A stretch of 64,000 nucleotides of DNA from the NCBI RefSeq assembly GCF_000233695.2, contig NZ_CM001488.1, positions 2,044,403 through 2,108,402 on the forward strand, given 5' to 3'. The translations under genes and the position numbers were made by a program. How positions within the stretch are numbered: the stretch's first letter is position 1; each line of letters begins with the position of its first letter. The stretch is from Desulfobacter postgatei 2ac9. GTDB taxonomy: Bacteria; Desulfobacterota; Desulfobacteria; Desulfobacterales; Desulfobacteraceae. This document shows, piece after piece, positions 31,687 through 40,858 of this stretch. The notes under the pieces were generated by a model. The model ran no database searches and was not told the origin of the DNA. It worked only from the letters and a program-made list of their open reading frames with translations.

Positions 31687-32455
31687 GCCTTTGACATTTG
31701 CTCATTTGGACCTCTTCCCTGGGCTGGTCCATGGCGTTTTTCCCAGGACCGAAGGATACAGCAAGGGTCCCTTTCTCGGATTGAATGTCGGATTGAGCAC
31801 CGGAGATGACCCTGATATTGTAAACCAAAACAGGGCGTTGATGCTGTCATCCATAGGCCTGACCCGGGTTCTGTTTTTAAATCAGGTGCACGGCAGTGAC
31901 GTTGCTGTACTCAAATCGGAAGAAGATGCGGCAGGCGCTCTCTGGGAAGGGCAGGGGGCAATACCTTCTAAAATATTTAAAGCCGATGCGGCTGTGACAA
32001 ACCTTAAAGGGGTAGGGCTTGCGATCCAGGTGGCAGACTGCCAGGCCGTAGTTCTGTACGACCCGCAAAAAGAGCTGATTGCCAATGTCCATTCCGGCTG
32101 GCGGGGCAGTGTGGCAGATATTATAGGCTGCTGCATTAATACCATGGTTACACAGTTCGGGTGCAGCCCTGTAAGCATCCGGGCGGGCATTTCTCCCTCC
32201 CTTGGCCCTTGTTGTGCACAATTTATTAATTATAAGCAGGAAATTCCCAAAGCATTGTGGCAATATAAAAAGAAGGATCGCCCCTATTTTGATTTCTGGC
32301 AGATCTCCCGGGATCAGCTTGGGGCCCACGGTGTGTTGGATAAAAATATTGAAAACATGCGGCTTTGCACCCGGTGCCGTACGGATCTGTTTTACTCCTT
32401 CAGGGCAAATAAGGCCACCGGACGCTTTGCCGCAGTGATTGCACTTAAGATTTAA
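31673..32455 (+). CDS. pgeF: PgeF/YfiH-family (DUF152) multicopper-type polyphenol oxidase / purine nucleoside enzyme
   Basis: A 260-residue PgeF/YfiH (LACC1-like) protein: FLNQVHGSDVAVLK with its His, LAIQVADCQAVVLYDPQKEL with the Cys, IANVHSGWRGSVADIIGCC with the second His, and AGISPSLGPCCAQF. The family removes wrongly incorporated serine/alanine from peptidoglycan precursors or acts on purine nucleosides. The ATG at 31673 lies within rfaE2, so translation is coupled. The upstream in-frame extension from 31526 is a shadow of rfaE2. Confidence 0.88.
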   Translation: MAVPRPLTFAHLDLFPGLVHGVFPRTEGYSKGPFLGLNVGLSTGDDPDIVNQNRALMLSSIGLTRVLFLNQVHGSDVAVLKSEEDAAGALWEGQGAIPSKIFKADAAVTNLKGVGLAIQVADCQAVVLYDPQKELIANVHSGWRGSVADIIGCCINTMVTQFGCSPVSIRAGISPSLGPCCAQFINYKQEIPKALWQYKKKDRPYFDFWQISRDQLGAHGVLDKNIENMRLCTRCRTDLFYSFRANKATGRFAAVIALKI

Positions 32456-32467
32456 GGATGCCAGACA

Positions 32468-33517
32468 ATGGATAAATCCAAACATTTTTTTTTAACCCGC
32501 ACGGTAAAAGCAGCTGGTTGAGCTGCCAAACTGGATCCAGGGGCCCTGGATAAAATCGTGTCAAAACTTGAACTGCCGTCCCATCCGGATTTGATCATCG
32601 GGCTTGAATGCCCGGATGACGCGGGTGTGTTCCGCCTCTCCGATGAGACTGCCATTGTCCAGACCCTTGATTTTTTAACGCCTGTGGCTGATGACCCCTA
32701 TGAGTTCGGTCAGATTGCCGCGGCCAATTCTTTGTCCGATGTTTATGCCATGGGTGGCACACCCATTACGGCTATGAATATTGTCTGTTTTCCGTCATGC
32801 GATCTTGACGCAGGCATCCTTCCCCGGATTCTCGAAGGCGGACTTGATAAAATTAAAGAATCGGGCGCAATCCTTGTGGGCGGCCATTCCGTGGATGATC
32901 CCGAAATCAAATATGGGCTGTCGGTAACCGGCATCGTGCACCCGGACCGGGTCTGGGCAAACAGCCGCGCAAAGGAGGGGGATGCCGTTATTTTGACCAA
33001 ACCCATCGGCACGGGTATTATTTCCACGGCGCTCAAAGGCGGACTTGCATCCGAGGACCAGGTCAGGCAGGCTGTAAAAACGATGGCCACCCTGAATAAA
33101 AATGCGGCCCTGATCGCTAAAGAGTTTAATGTTCATGCCTGTACTGATGTTACAGGCTTTGGGCTTGGCGGGCATTTGATTGAAGCGGCTAAAGGTGCGG
33201 GTGTGCGTATTGAAATTTATACGGAAAAGATCGGGGTGCTGGACGGCGTAATGGAGTTTGCGGCGATGGGCCTGCTTCCGGGCGGTACCCATAAAAATAA
33301 AAGTTTTTTTGCCCCGCATGTCCGCGTGGCACAAGGAACAGATCGGATGCGAAGTGATTTAATGTTCGACCCCCAGACATCCGGTGGGCTTTTGCTTTTT
33401 ATGGCCCAGGATCAAGCTGTGCAATGCGTGGATATTATGGAAAAAAAAGGCATTCCGGCAAAATTGATCGGAAGGGTTAAAGGGCCGTATACCAACGGAT
33501 TCCTTGATATTATATAA
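32468..33517 (+). CDS. selD: Selenide, water dikinase with selenocysteine (SelD)
   Basis: A 349-residue SelD read from ATG 32468 through an in-frame TGA at 32519-32521. The start reads MDKSKHFFLTRTVKAAG-U-AAKLDPGA, matching the SelD active-site context (AAG-C/U-AAK), so residue 18 is selenocysteine. Downstream it has CPDDAGVFRL, QTLDFLTPVADDPYEFGQIA, ANSLSDVYAMGGTPITAMNI and TDVTGFGLGGHLIEA. SelD makes selenophosphate for selenocysteine and selenouridine. A gene caller that ends at TGA would start it at 32558 and lose the active site. A stem-loop follows the TGA. Confidence 0.95.
32519..32551 (+). promoter_or_regulatory. UGA selenocysteine codon and candidate bacterial SECIS
   Basis: Thirteen bases after the TGA (32519-32521), ATCCAGG (32535-32541) pairs with CCTGGAT (32545-32551) around a 3-base loop, possibly extended by the preceding CTGG. 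The position suits a bacterial SECIS element read by SelB. The loop sequence is not diagnostic by itself. Confidence 0.6.
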
Positions 33518-33633
33518 AACGTTTTTTCACGTTGACTTCATCCTGATCATATGATATTTGCTCTCAGGATAATTTGAAAACCAAGAGCTGCCGGGTGACC
33601 GGCAACCAAGCTGCCGGTGAAAGGTTGATTAAA

Positions 33634-33861
33634 ATGGCAGACAACGATAAAGGAAAGACCTTTCGTGAGCTGGGATATTTTGCAAGTCTTGGCATATCCG
33701 TGGCTCTGGCCATTGTCATAGGACTGGCACTGGGATACTGGCTGGATACAATTTTTGGTACAAAACCGGTTCTTTTGCTGGTGGGGCTTGGGTTCGGCAT
33801 AGCAGCCGGGTTCAGCAACATTATCAGAGCTGGAAAAAAAGCAGAAAAATTTAATGGATGA
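33634..33861 (+). CDS. atpZ: AtpZ/AtpI-like F0 accessory protein
   Basis: A 75-residue membrane protein starting MADNDKGKTFRELGYFASLG with two helices (ISVALAIVIGLALGYWLD and PVLLLVGLGFGIAAGFSNI) and a basic tail. This is the short AtpZ/AtpI-type 'F0F1-ATPase subunit' family often found first in atp operons. GAAAGG precedes the ATG at 33634. It overlaps the next gene by 8 bases. Confidence 0.8.
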   Translation: MADNDKGKTFRELGYFASLGISVALAIVIGLALGYWLDTIFGTKPVLLLVGLGFGIAAGFSNIIRAGKKAEKFNG

Positions 33862-34255
33862 ACTTGAGAAAATAGTAAACTTTATCACACGGACTAACTG
33901 GCTTCTGTTTCTGGGGTCAAGTCTTGTGGCATTGCTTATATTCTCCCCCAAAGTGTATATCGGGGTTTTTCTGGGCGGTCTGATTGTGACAATCAACTTC
34001 CATGTTCTCAAAAATACAGTGACCAAAAATTTCAACCAAAAGCGGGTGCTTGAAAAGGGAAAATCTCTGATCGGTGCGCTTCTGGTTAAATATTATCTGC
34101 GTTTTGCACTGACGGCAGTGATTATATTTCTGCTGATCGCAAAGCGCAGTGTACATCCGGTAGGGCTTCTGGCGGGCCTTTCCGTAGTAGTGGCAAGCAC
34201 GTTTATAGCAGCGGCAATTGAATTAACCAAGATAATATTCAGGGAGGCGGTTTAA
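33854..34255 (+). CDS. atpI: ATP synthase subunit I
   Basis: A 133-residue protein with four hydrophobic segments (WLLFLGSSLVALLIF, YIGVFLGGLIVTINFHVL, YLRFALTAVIIFLLI and VGLLAGLSVVVASTFIAAAI), the AtpI pattern. AtpI helps assemble the c-ring. It overlaps the preceding gene and ends 1 base before the atpB GTG start, so the F0 genes are one tightly coupled operon. Confidence 0.82.
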   Translation: MDELEKIVNFITRTNWLLFLGSSLVALLIFSPKVYIGVFLGGLIVTINFHVLKNTVTKNFNQKRVLEKGKSLIGALLVKYYLRFALTAVIIFLLIAKRSVHPVGLLAGLSVVVASTFIAAAIELTKIIFREAV

Positions 34256-34256
34256 G

Positions 34257-34946
34257 GTGGAACACCCATATCTATTTCTTACTTCGTTGTTTGGTTCGTT
34301 TGGTCTGGAACATTGGGCAGGGGCCCATGCGCATGTCACTTACATGTGGCTTGCAATGATTATTCTCGTTATTCTTGGCTGGATTGGCGGCAAAAGTGTC
34401 ACCCTCGTGCCCAAGAGCGTTCAGAATGTTTTTGAGGTAATCATCTCCGGGCTTGAAGAGTTTATGGTTGGTATTACCGGAGAAGAGGGAAGAGATTCCG
34501 CTCCTCTGCTGCTCACTATTTTCCTGTTTGTCCTGTTAGGTAACCTGTTCGGCCTGGTTCCCGGATTCTATCCGCCCACAGCATCCATTAACACCACTGT
34601 TGCCTTGGCCATCATTGCCGTGTCCTGGAGCCATATCATCGGCATCAAGAAACATGGTGTAAAATATATTAAACATTTCCTGGGACCCGTACCGGTACTT
34701 ATGCCGCTTTTCTTTATCATTGAAGTCATCGGTCACTTGGCACGCGTACTCTCCCTGACTTTGCGTCTCTTCGGTAATATGATGGGTCATGAGCTGGTGG
34801 TAGGCATCCTTCTGATGCTGGCCGGCCCTTTTCTGATACCCCTTCCCATCATGGCAATGGGTATTCTTGTATCTTTGATTCAGGCCATAGTATTCTTCCT
34901 GCTGCCGACGATGTACATCGCAGGCGCCATTGAAGAAGCCCACTAA
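34257..34946 (+). CDS. atpB: ATP synthase F0 subunit a
   Basis: A 229-residue subunit a with the GTG start at 34257. Conserved a-subunit blocks: MVGITGEEGRDSAPLLLTIF, LGNLFGLVPGFYPPTASINT, IIEVIGHLARVLSLTLRLFG-NMMGHE, which holds the essential Arg (in LTLRLFGN), and IQAIVFFLLPTMYIAGAIEE. It forms the two half-channels for ion flow across the membrane to the c-ring. Confidence 0.95.
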   Translation: MEHPYLFLTSLFGSFGLEHWAGAHAHVTYMWLAMIILVILGWIGGKSVTLVPKSVQNVFEVIISGLEEFMVGITGEEGRDSAPLLLTIFLFVLLGNLFGLVPGFYPPTASINTTVALAIIAVSWSHIIGIKKHGVKYIKHFLGPVPVLMPLFFIIEVIGHLARVLSLTLRLFGNMMGHELVVGILLMLAGPFLIPLPIMAMGILVSLIQAIVFFLLPTMYIAGAIEEAH

Positions 34947-35034
34947 ACTTGATGAATACAAAAAATAAGCCTTTTTACGGGATTTTGGAAGAAGCCCGTT
35001 CATTTATAATACTTTATTAAAAGGAGTAAATCTC

Positions 35035-35304
35035 ATGGAATTTCTCGTTGGTAGTGTCTGGGCAGCAGCTTTTGCCATTGGTGTCGCTGCATTTGGTTGC
35101 GGCATTGCGCAGGGTCTGGGTTTGAATGGTGCCATGGCTGGTATCGCAAGAAACCCTGAAGCAGCTGGTAAAATCCAGGTGAACATGCTGATCGGTCTTG
35201 CCCTGATCGAATCTCTGTGTATCTATGCTTTGGTTGTTGCGATGATCCTTCTGTTTGTTCATCCTGCAATCGGTCCTGCTGTTGCTACACTTGGCGGACA
35301 TTAA
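35035..35304 (+). CDS. atpE: ATP synthase F0 subunit c
   Basis: An 89-residue c subunit with two membrane helices joined by the polar loop IARNPEAAGKIQVNM. The ion-binding carboxylate is E59 in IGLALIESLCIYALVV. Q26 (GIAQGLG) and S60 (next to E59) are positions used as ligands in sodium-type c-rings, while the position two before E59 is Leu rather than Val and residue 61 is Leu rather than Thr, so ion specificity is ambiguous. AAGGAG precedes the ATG. A strong terminator follows; F1 genes are not here. Confidence 0.95.
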   Translation: MEFLVGSVWAAAFAIGVAAFGCGIAQGLGLNGAMAGIARNPEAAGKIQVNMLIGLALIESLCIYALVVAMILLFVHPAIGPAVATLGGH

Positions 35305-35334
35305 TACGCAGCTGTTCAACGATACATTCGTTTA

Positions 35335-35376
35335 AAAACGGGTGTCTCCTTATGGAGACGCCCGTTTTGTTTTTTC
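35335..35376 (+). terminator. Rho-independent terminator of the F0 operon
   Basis: AACGGGTGTCTCC (35338-35350) pairs with GGAGACGCCCGTT (35355-35367; one G-T pair) around a TTAT loop, followed by a T-rich run. Clean end of the atpZ-I-B-E transcript. Confidence 0.9.
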
Positions 35377-35591
35377 TTGCATCAACACGGGGGACCTGAT
35401 ATTATTTCATGTATGAGAATTCCATAGATTTCCAGCCGATACCCGGAGAAAATACCGAGGAAGGACGGGTTCGCCATTTGTTCCGGGTGGCGATCTCTTT
35501 AAAATATTATATACGAGCAAAATTGGGCGGGAATGAATATTGAGTAATCGACTATTGAGTAATCAATGATAAGCATAATGGTAACACTGGA
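35377..35591. other. Intergenic stretch with short direct repeats
   Basis: No gene seen. It contains a nearby repeat of 'ttgagtaatc' (about 35540-35567) and possible promoter sequence for the hypothetical gene at 35592. Confidence 0.4.
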
Positions 35592-35906
35592 ATGGTGAAA
35601 AAAAATGTCATGGACAGCCTTCTATGCACTGATGATAAAGCGTTTGAAGGTTCAACAAAGGAATTGGACTGCCTGATATACCGGGGCAATAAGAATGAAT
35701 CCAAATCCGATTTGCCGGAACCGATTACAAATCCCTCATGGACTGAGTTCAGGGGAAATGTTTCTGTGGAAATATGGGAAGGAAAGGCCAAAATCAGAAT
35801 AAAGGTCAGCGGTGATGACAACGCCCATGTATCCATGCGAAAACTGGCAAATATTGCTGTTGAAGCTATTATGGCCGAGTTACAAAAGGAGAAGGAGCAG
35901 CAGTGA
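35592..35906 (+). CDS. Hypothetical protein next to ParA-like ATPase
   Basis: A 104-residue, cysteine-poor, soluble protein with no family I recognise. The centre (TEFRGNVSVEIWEGKAKIRI, KVSGDDNAHVSMRKLANIAV) looks like a beta-rich region followed by a helix, and the tail is helical and charged (MAELQKEKEQQ). Its stop overlaps the ParA-like start by 4 bases, so the two are co-translated and probably work together. It could be an adaptor or cargo partner of the ATPase. Confidence 0.7.
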   Translation: MVKKNVMDSLLCTDDKAFEGSTKELDCLIYRGNKNESKSDLPEPITNPSWTEFRGNVSVEIWEGKAKIRIKVSGDDNAHVSMRKLANIAVEAIMAELQKEKEQQ

Positions 35907-36862
35907 TTATTACCTGTCCCAAATGTGCCAGAGACCATAAAGTAAACCCCGACACTTTGAAACCTTTTGCAGATGCTGGTAAAAAAACCATCCTGGCTAG
36001 CTGCAAATCATGTAAATTTAAATTCCCTGTATCCCTTTCCTCTCTTCTGACAGTGGAGGAAAAACCAGTCCATGCCAAACGCCGACCAGGGGCTGTGGCC
36101 AGAAAGGTTTGCATCACCCTGAGTAAGGGGGGCGTAGGCAAAACCACCACCAGTGTAAATCTTGGTGCAGGTCTTGCTTTGGCCGGATATAGAGTCCTTT
36201 TAGTGGATACCGATACCCAGGGGCAGTCATCCTATATTCTCGGGAAAAAACCGGGTGCCGGCCTAACCGAGCTTTTAACCCATGAACTGTCGGTTTCTGA
36301 CTGCCTGACCGAGGCCCGGAATAATTTATGGCTGCTTTCGGGTGGAAAATCCCTGGCAGGCGTTAAACGAATTATTGACAAAAAAAGCTTTGGTGCGGAG
36401 TTTACTTTGTCCGAAGCCCTAAGCCCTTTGGATAATCAGTTTGACTTTATTTTGATTGATACATCTCCTGGGTGGGACCAGTTGATTGTTAATGTCCTTT
36501 TTTATTCAACAGAGGTACTTGTGCCGGTTGCTCTTGAAGTCATGCCTTTGCATGGGATGTCCGAATTCATAAAAAGCCTTGGTGCCATTCAAAAGTACAG
36601 AAGTGAAATACAACTAAAATACATTGTGCCCACATTCCTTGACTTGCGGATCAAGGGTCCGAAGATGCTGTACGATCAACTTAAAAAATTGTATCCAGAA
36701 CAATTATGTAAGCCCATTCGCTACAATGAAAGTCTGGCTGAGGCACCTTCCTTTGGGAAAACCATCTTTGAATTTGCACCAGGATCAACGGCCTCCGAAG
36801 ACTATCGAAGTCTGGTTCGTAGAGTCTCCGGAAACGAATCCGCTCTTCTTAAATTTAAATAA
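35903..36862 (+). CDS. ParA/MinD-like ATPase with N-terminal zinc ribbon
   Basis: A 319-residue protein starting at GTG. Residues 1-45 have CPKC and CKSC pairs, an MJ0042-type zinc ribbon. Residues 70-300 form a deviant-Walker ParA ATPase: CITLSKGGVGKTTTSVNLGA (P-loop KGGVGKTT), YRVLLVDTDTQGQSS, FDFILIDTSPGWDQLIVNVL and PTFLDLRIKGPKML. ParA-like proteins position cargo such as plasmids, chemoreceptor arrays or polar structures. No ParB or parS is seen, so a cargo-positioning role is more likely than plasmid partition. The histidine kinase 180 bases downstream may be related. Confidence 0.82.
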   Translation: MIITCPKCARDHKVNPDTLKPFADAGKKTILASCKSCKFKFPVSLSSLLTVEEKPVHAKRRPGAVARKVCITLSKGGVGKTTTSVNLGAGLALAGYRVLLVDTDTQGQSSYILGKKPGAGLTELLTHELSVSDCLTEARNNLWLLSGGKSLAGVKRIIDKKSFGAEFTLSEALSPLDNQFDFILIDTSPGWDQLIVNVLFYSTEVLVPVALEVMPLHGMSEFIKSLGAIQKYRSEIQLKYIVPTFLDLRIKGPKMLYDQLKKLYPEQLCKPIRYNESLAEAPSFGKTIFEFAPGSTASEDYRSLVRRVSGNESALLKFK

Positions 36863-37043
36863 CAGCCATGGGCGAATTCGGTCTATTAATACCCAGGCTC
36901 AACCCAAAACAAAACATAAAATTAATTCAATAACTTATTTAGACTTTCATATAAAATATCCGTCCAGAAATATGATTCGACCGCATCCGGTCTGACCGAA
37001 CCGCTTGTCGTTGCAATCATTTAGTGGTAACCAGAGAAATCAT

Positions 37044-38843
37044 ATGGGATTAAAGACCCGCATCATTGCAGTCGTCATTGTGGCTTTCAGTGTCATGAAT
37101 CTGTTTTTGTGTTCCTACATCACCCACCAGGTAAAGGCCCTTGAGTTAGAAAGCCTCCGGGCTCAAATTGACAAATCCACCTATCTCATGAAAAAGATCA
37201 ATACCCTTCCCCTTTATAATGTGGATATGGACGCCTTAAAAATGAACATGGAGACTTTTTTTGATGACAAAAACATGAAACGTTTTGCCATCCATGATTC
37301 GGAACTTAATATTAATATCAATCTTATAAGAGAGTTCCCTTTGGGCGGAACGGATATAAAGAAAAGTTTTGTTATTGACTATAATGGATTGACGCTCGGA
37401 AGCTTGACGGTTGTTTATTCAACCAGCCTGATTGAAAAAAATTTGGCTAAATTTCGGACAAAAATGCTTGGGGTTGCTTTCTTCGTGACCCTGGTCATGG
37501 CTGTGGTGCTTATTTTTTTGATTAACATCATTACCAAGCCGGTTGCAAGGCTTGCCCGCATCACCTCTGAGATAACTTCAGGAAATATCCATAATGAAAT
37601 TGACCAAACAAGTGTGGGGGAAGTGGGGATACTTTCACGTAATTTTGCGCGCATGCGTGATGCCATTAAAGAAAAAACAGAAGATCTGGCGCGTACCAAT
37701 ACAATATTAGAAGGTGAGGTACAGCAGAAAAATTTGCAGGAGAAAAAAATTTTTCACCAGCGCATGGTTATCTCCTCTGTGAATACATTTTTTCAACGAT
37801 CAATGACCGCACAGTCCGTTAAAGAAATCGCAAAAATTTTTATTTCCATTGCTCAAGGCGTGGTTCCAGCTCCCTATTGTTTTGTAGGGCTGGTCTGTGA
37901 GAGGGAGGAGTATTTGAATATCCTGGCGTTTTCCGATCTGGTTGGCAAACAGTATCAAAAGGTTAATGACGTCTCTATAAATCAGGGAGTTAGACAACAG
38001 ATATCCGGCAAACTGCTCAAAACAATTACTGATAAAACCCCTTTAATATTGAATAACGTAAGTTTGAATCCTGAATTTGCTTTTTTGCCCAGGGAACATC
38101 TGCCCATCGAGACCATTATGGCGCTCCCCATGCTGCACGGTAAGGATGTGCTTGGCCTTGTCGTTTTTGCAGGTATGGAAGGCGAATATACGTTTGAGGA
38201 CCAGGAAGTTGCCATGATGATGGTTATGGCTCTGGTTGAGGCATTAAGCCTTCGAACCCTGCAGGATGAAAAACAACGATTTGAAGAAATCGTGATTCGC
38301 TCTCAAATTGCTTCAAACATGCTCTCTTTTTCCGGAAGAAGAAACAAAATGGATTTTGCTGTTGAAGATATAGCCCTTCTCCTGGATCAATCACTTGAAC
38401 TGGCATCCAATGAATCTACTCTGGAGGATGATTTCCATTTTGGTGCCATCCAAATTATGAAGGATTATGACCCTGATTTACCAAAAGTTAAATGCCGGGG
38501 CGGCGAATTAAAACAAGTGTTTTTCAATATTCTGTCAAACGGGGCATATGCAATGGCCGGCAACACAGATAATCCGTGTCCGACTTTTTTTATGAGAATT
38601 TATTGTAAAGAAGATCAGGTATGCGTTGAGATAAGAGATAATGGCCCAGGCATGTCCGAAAATATCCGCAGGCACATTTTTGAACCGTTTTTTTCCACCA
38701 AGCCTGATAAAGAGGGTGCCGGGCTTGGACTGTTGATCGCCAATTTTATCATAACGGAAAACCATAAGGGCACAATTGACGTGGAATCGACCCTTGGGGA
38801 AGGAACATGTTTCAGAATTTTTTTACCCACCAATCTTGTTTGA
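37044..38843 (+). CDS. Membrane sensor kinase (HAMP-GAF-HATPase) without visible H-box
   Basis: About 600 residues from ATG 37044: membrane helix 1 (TRIIAVVIVAFSVMNLFLCS), an extracytoplasmic sensor region of about 115 residues, helix 2 (FFVTLVMAVVLIFLINIITK), HAMP, a coiled segment, a GAF domain (APYCFVGLVCEREEYLNILA onward) and a complete HATPase: N-box ELKQVFFNILSNGAYAM, G1 DNGPGMSE, F FEPFFSTK, G2 GAGLGLLI. The second HisKA helix (EEIVIRSQIASNMLSFSGRR) is present but the first helix with the phosphoacceptor His is not apparent. No response regulator adjoins it. Confidence 0.82.
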   Translation: MGLKTRIIAVVIVAFSVMNLFLCSYITHQVKALELESLRAQIDKSTYLMKKINTLPLYNVDMDALKMNMETFFDDKNMKRFAIHDSELNININLIREFPLGGTDIKKSFVIDYNGLTLGSLTVVYSTSLIEKNLAKFRTKMLGVAFFVTLVMAVVLIFLINIITKPVARLARITSEITSGNIHNEIDQTSVGEVGILSRNFARMRDAIKEKTEDLARTNTILEGEVQQKNLQEKKIFHQRMVISSVNTFFQRSMTAQSVKEIAKIFISIAQGVVPAPYCFVGLVCEREEYLNILAFSDLVGKQYQKVNDVSINQGVRQQISGKLLKTITDKTPLILNNVSLNPEFAFLPREHLPIETIMALPMLHGKDVLGLVVFAGMEGEYTFEDQEVAMMMVMALVEALSLRTLQDEKQRFEEIVIRSQIASNMLSFSGRRNKMDFAVEDIALLLDQSLELASNESTLEDDFHFGAIQIMKDYDPDLPKVKCRGGELKQVFFNILSNGAYAMAGNTDNPCPTFFMRIYCKEDQVCVEIRDNGPGMSENIRRHIFEPFFSTKPDKEGAGLGLLIANFIITENHKGTIDVESTLGEGTCFRIFLPTNLV

Positions 38844-38944
38844 CAATATTGGTTTTGGGTAAATAGAAGCGCCATGATACAGACTAAAATTGAGTATTGC
38901 TGTCTAAAATTTGATGATCAATCAATTAGAGACGGAGAGCTTTT

Positions 38945-40735
38945 ATGTCAATGATAAATATACCCGTTGTTTTGGTCTCACTGATTCTGATTGTGACATT
39001 AGTCCTTCTGATTTCAGAGAAAATTTCGGTTGATAAGACAGCCATAGGAATTATGGTGCTGCTTGCTCTGACTGGAATACTTTCCCCTTCAGAGACCGTG
39101 GCAGGGTTTGCCAATCCCGCTGTGATAACCGTAGGATCCATGTTTCTATTAAGTCATGGACTGATACGGACCGGCGCTGTCGGCTTTTTGACCGAATTGG
39201 TATTGAAATTTTCAAAAGGAAGCCGGAAATCTGCTTTTTTCATTATCCTTGTTGGGGGAGCTGTGTTGTCGGCATTCATTAATAACACACCTGTTGTGGC
39301 TCTTTTTATCCCTATTGTCATGGGGTTGAGTTGTGAATGTGATTTTTCCCCGTCAAAATTGCTCATCCCGTTATCTTATGTATCAATTCTGGCGGGCACG
39401 TCTACACTGATCGGCACGTCGACCAATATCATTGTCAGCGATCTTGCAAACCTCAACGGGTTTGATCAATTATCTATGTTTGAACTCGGCCGCCTTGGTG
39501 TTCCCATAGCGGCAATCGGAATCCTTTTTTTATTTCTGGCTTCGCCAAAACTCATGCCCGGCCGGACTGCACCTGTATGTGAACTGGATGAAGGAAAAGA
39601 AAAAAAATACATTGCAGAACTGATAGTCACTGAAAAAAGTGCCTTGATCGGAAAAAGAGATATCACTGTATATGCCAAAGAAAATTTAGGGCTGAGCGTG
39701 ATTGAAATTTTCAGAAACGGAGGTGTTTTTGATCCGTCCAGAACCAGACTGAGCATAAAGCAGAATGATATTTTTCTGGTCAAGGCGGCGGCACAGGACA
39801 TCATCTCCTGTCTGAAAAGCAAAGAATTATCTTTGATTCATGGGAAAAAAAATCTCACATTTGGCGGGAGCCCTGAAGATGATCTCATTGTTGAACTCGT
39901 TATCCCTCCACTTTCATCCCTTCTGAGGGAACCCTTGATGTCAGATGAACTGCAAAACGACGCCGATATATGTATTATTGCGATACGAAGCCGAACAAGT
40001 TATTTTTCATATAAAGAATTACAAAACGGGAGGTTGAAAATCGGGGACATTCTCCTCGTACAATGCCCGAGAAACAAATTGGATAAAATAAGAAAGAGTC
40101 AAGACTTTGTGATCATTGAGGATATTCACCACGCTATTGTTGACAGGGAAAAGGCCGGCATTGCCACCGGAATTTTTGTCGCTGTTGTGCTTGCTGCAAC
40201 ACTGGGGCTTGTCGATATAATGATATGCGCTCTTACCGGCGTTTTTTTAATGACGTTGACCCACTGCCTGAGTTTAAAAGATGCCTATCGTTCACTTGAG
40301 TCTGAAGTACTCCTTTTGATTGTCGGAACACTGGCTTTGGGGCTGGCCATGCAGAAAACAGGTGCAACCGAACTCTATTCAAACGCGTTTTTAAGTCTAT
40401 TCGAAGGCAAAAGTCCACATATGATCCTTTTTGCCATCATAGTATTAACCAGTATATTCACCCATATTTTAAGCAACAATGCAACTGCGGTACTCCTGCT
40501 TCCCATCGCGATCTCTACCGCAGTCTCACTTGGCGTGGATCCCCGGCCATTTATTATCGGCATCTGTTTTGGGGCCAGCGCCTGTTATGCCAGCCCCATT
40601 GGTTACCAGACGAATCTGTTGGTCTATGGTCCTGGCGGATATAGATTTTCAGATTTTCTCAAGCTGGGTCTGCCATTGAATGTAATTGTAATCGTTATCT
40701 CAAGTGTTTTTATTCCTGTTTTCTGGCCTTTTTAA
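38945..40735 (+). CDS. SLC13-family permease with TrkA-C (RCK) domains
   Basis: A 596-residue transporter of the DASS/CitM-SLC13 superfamily. Two membrane blocks (about residues 1-195 and 400-596) carry the paired signature segments INNTPVVALFIPIVMGLS with LAGTSTLIGTSTNIIVSDLA, and LSNNATAVLLLPIAISTAVS with GASACYASPIGYQTNLLVYG. Between them lie two TrkA-C domains (about 205-390) that bind ligands or nucleotides. Such proteins in sulfate reducers are candidate sulfate, sulfonate or dicarboxylate importers driven by sodium or protons; the substrate is not decidable here. Confidence 0.85.
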   Translation: MSMINIPVVLVSLILIVTLVLLISEKISVDKTAIGIMVLLALTGILSPSETVAGFANPAVITVGSMFLLSHGLIRTGAVGFLTELVLKFSKGSRKSAFFIILVGGAVLSAFINNTPVVALFIPIVMGLSCECDFSPSKLLIPLSYVSILAGTSTLIGTSTNIIVSDLANLNGFDQLSMFELGRLGVPIAAIGILFLFLASPKLMPGRTAPVCELDEGKEKKYIAELIVTEKSALIGKRDITVYAKENLGLSVIEIFRNGGVFDPSRTRLSIKQNDIFLVKAAAQDIISCLKSKELSLIHGKKNLTFGGSPEDDLIVELVIPPLSSLLREPLMSDELQNDADICIIAIRSRTSYFSYKELQNGRLKIGDILLVQCPRNKLDKIRKSQDFVIIEDIHHAIVDREKAGIATGIFVAVVLAATLGLVDIMICALTGVFLMTLTHCLSLKDAYRSLESEVLLLIVGTLALGLAMQKTGATELYSNAFLSLFEGKSPHMILFAIIVLTSIFTHILSNNATAVLLLPIAISTAVSLGVDPRPFIIGICFGASACYASPIGYQTNLLVYGPGGYRFSDFLKLGLPLNVIVIVISSVFIPVFWPF

Positions 40736-40791
40736 AGGGCTGGGGAAAAATAAATGCTACGGCGTCGATCAATTTTTATATATGAAAGTTA

Positions 40792-40840
40792 TGAGTATTG
40801 AGATTTAAAACAAGCTGTTTTTCTCACTACTCAATACTCA
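40792..40840 (+). terminator. Inverted repeat after the SLC13 gene
   Basis: TGAGTATTGAG (40792-40802) pairs perfectly with CTCAATACTCA (40830-40840) with a 27-base AT-rich loop. A second CAATACTCA follows. It may terminate the SLC13 transcript or be another dispersed repeat. Confidence 0.4.
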
Positions 40841-40858
40841 ATACTCACATCTTTCATT

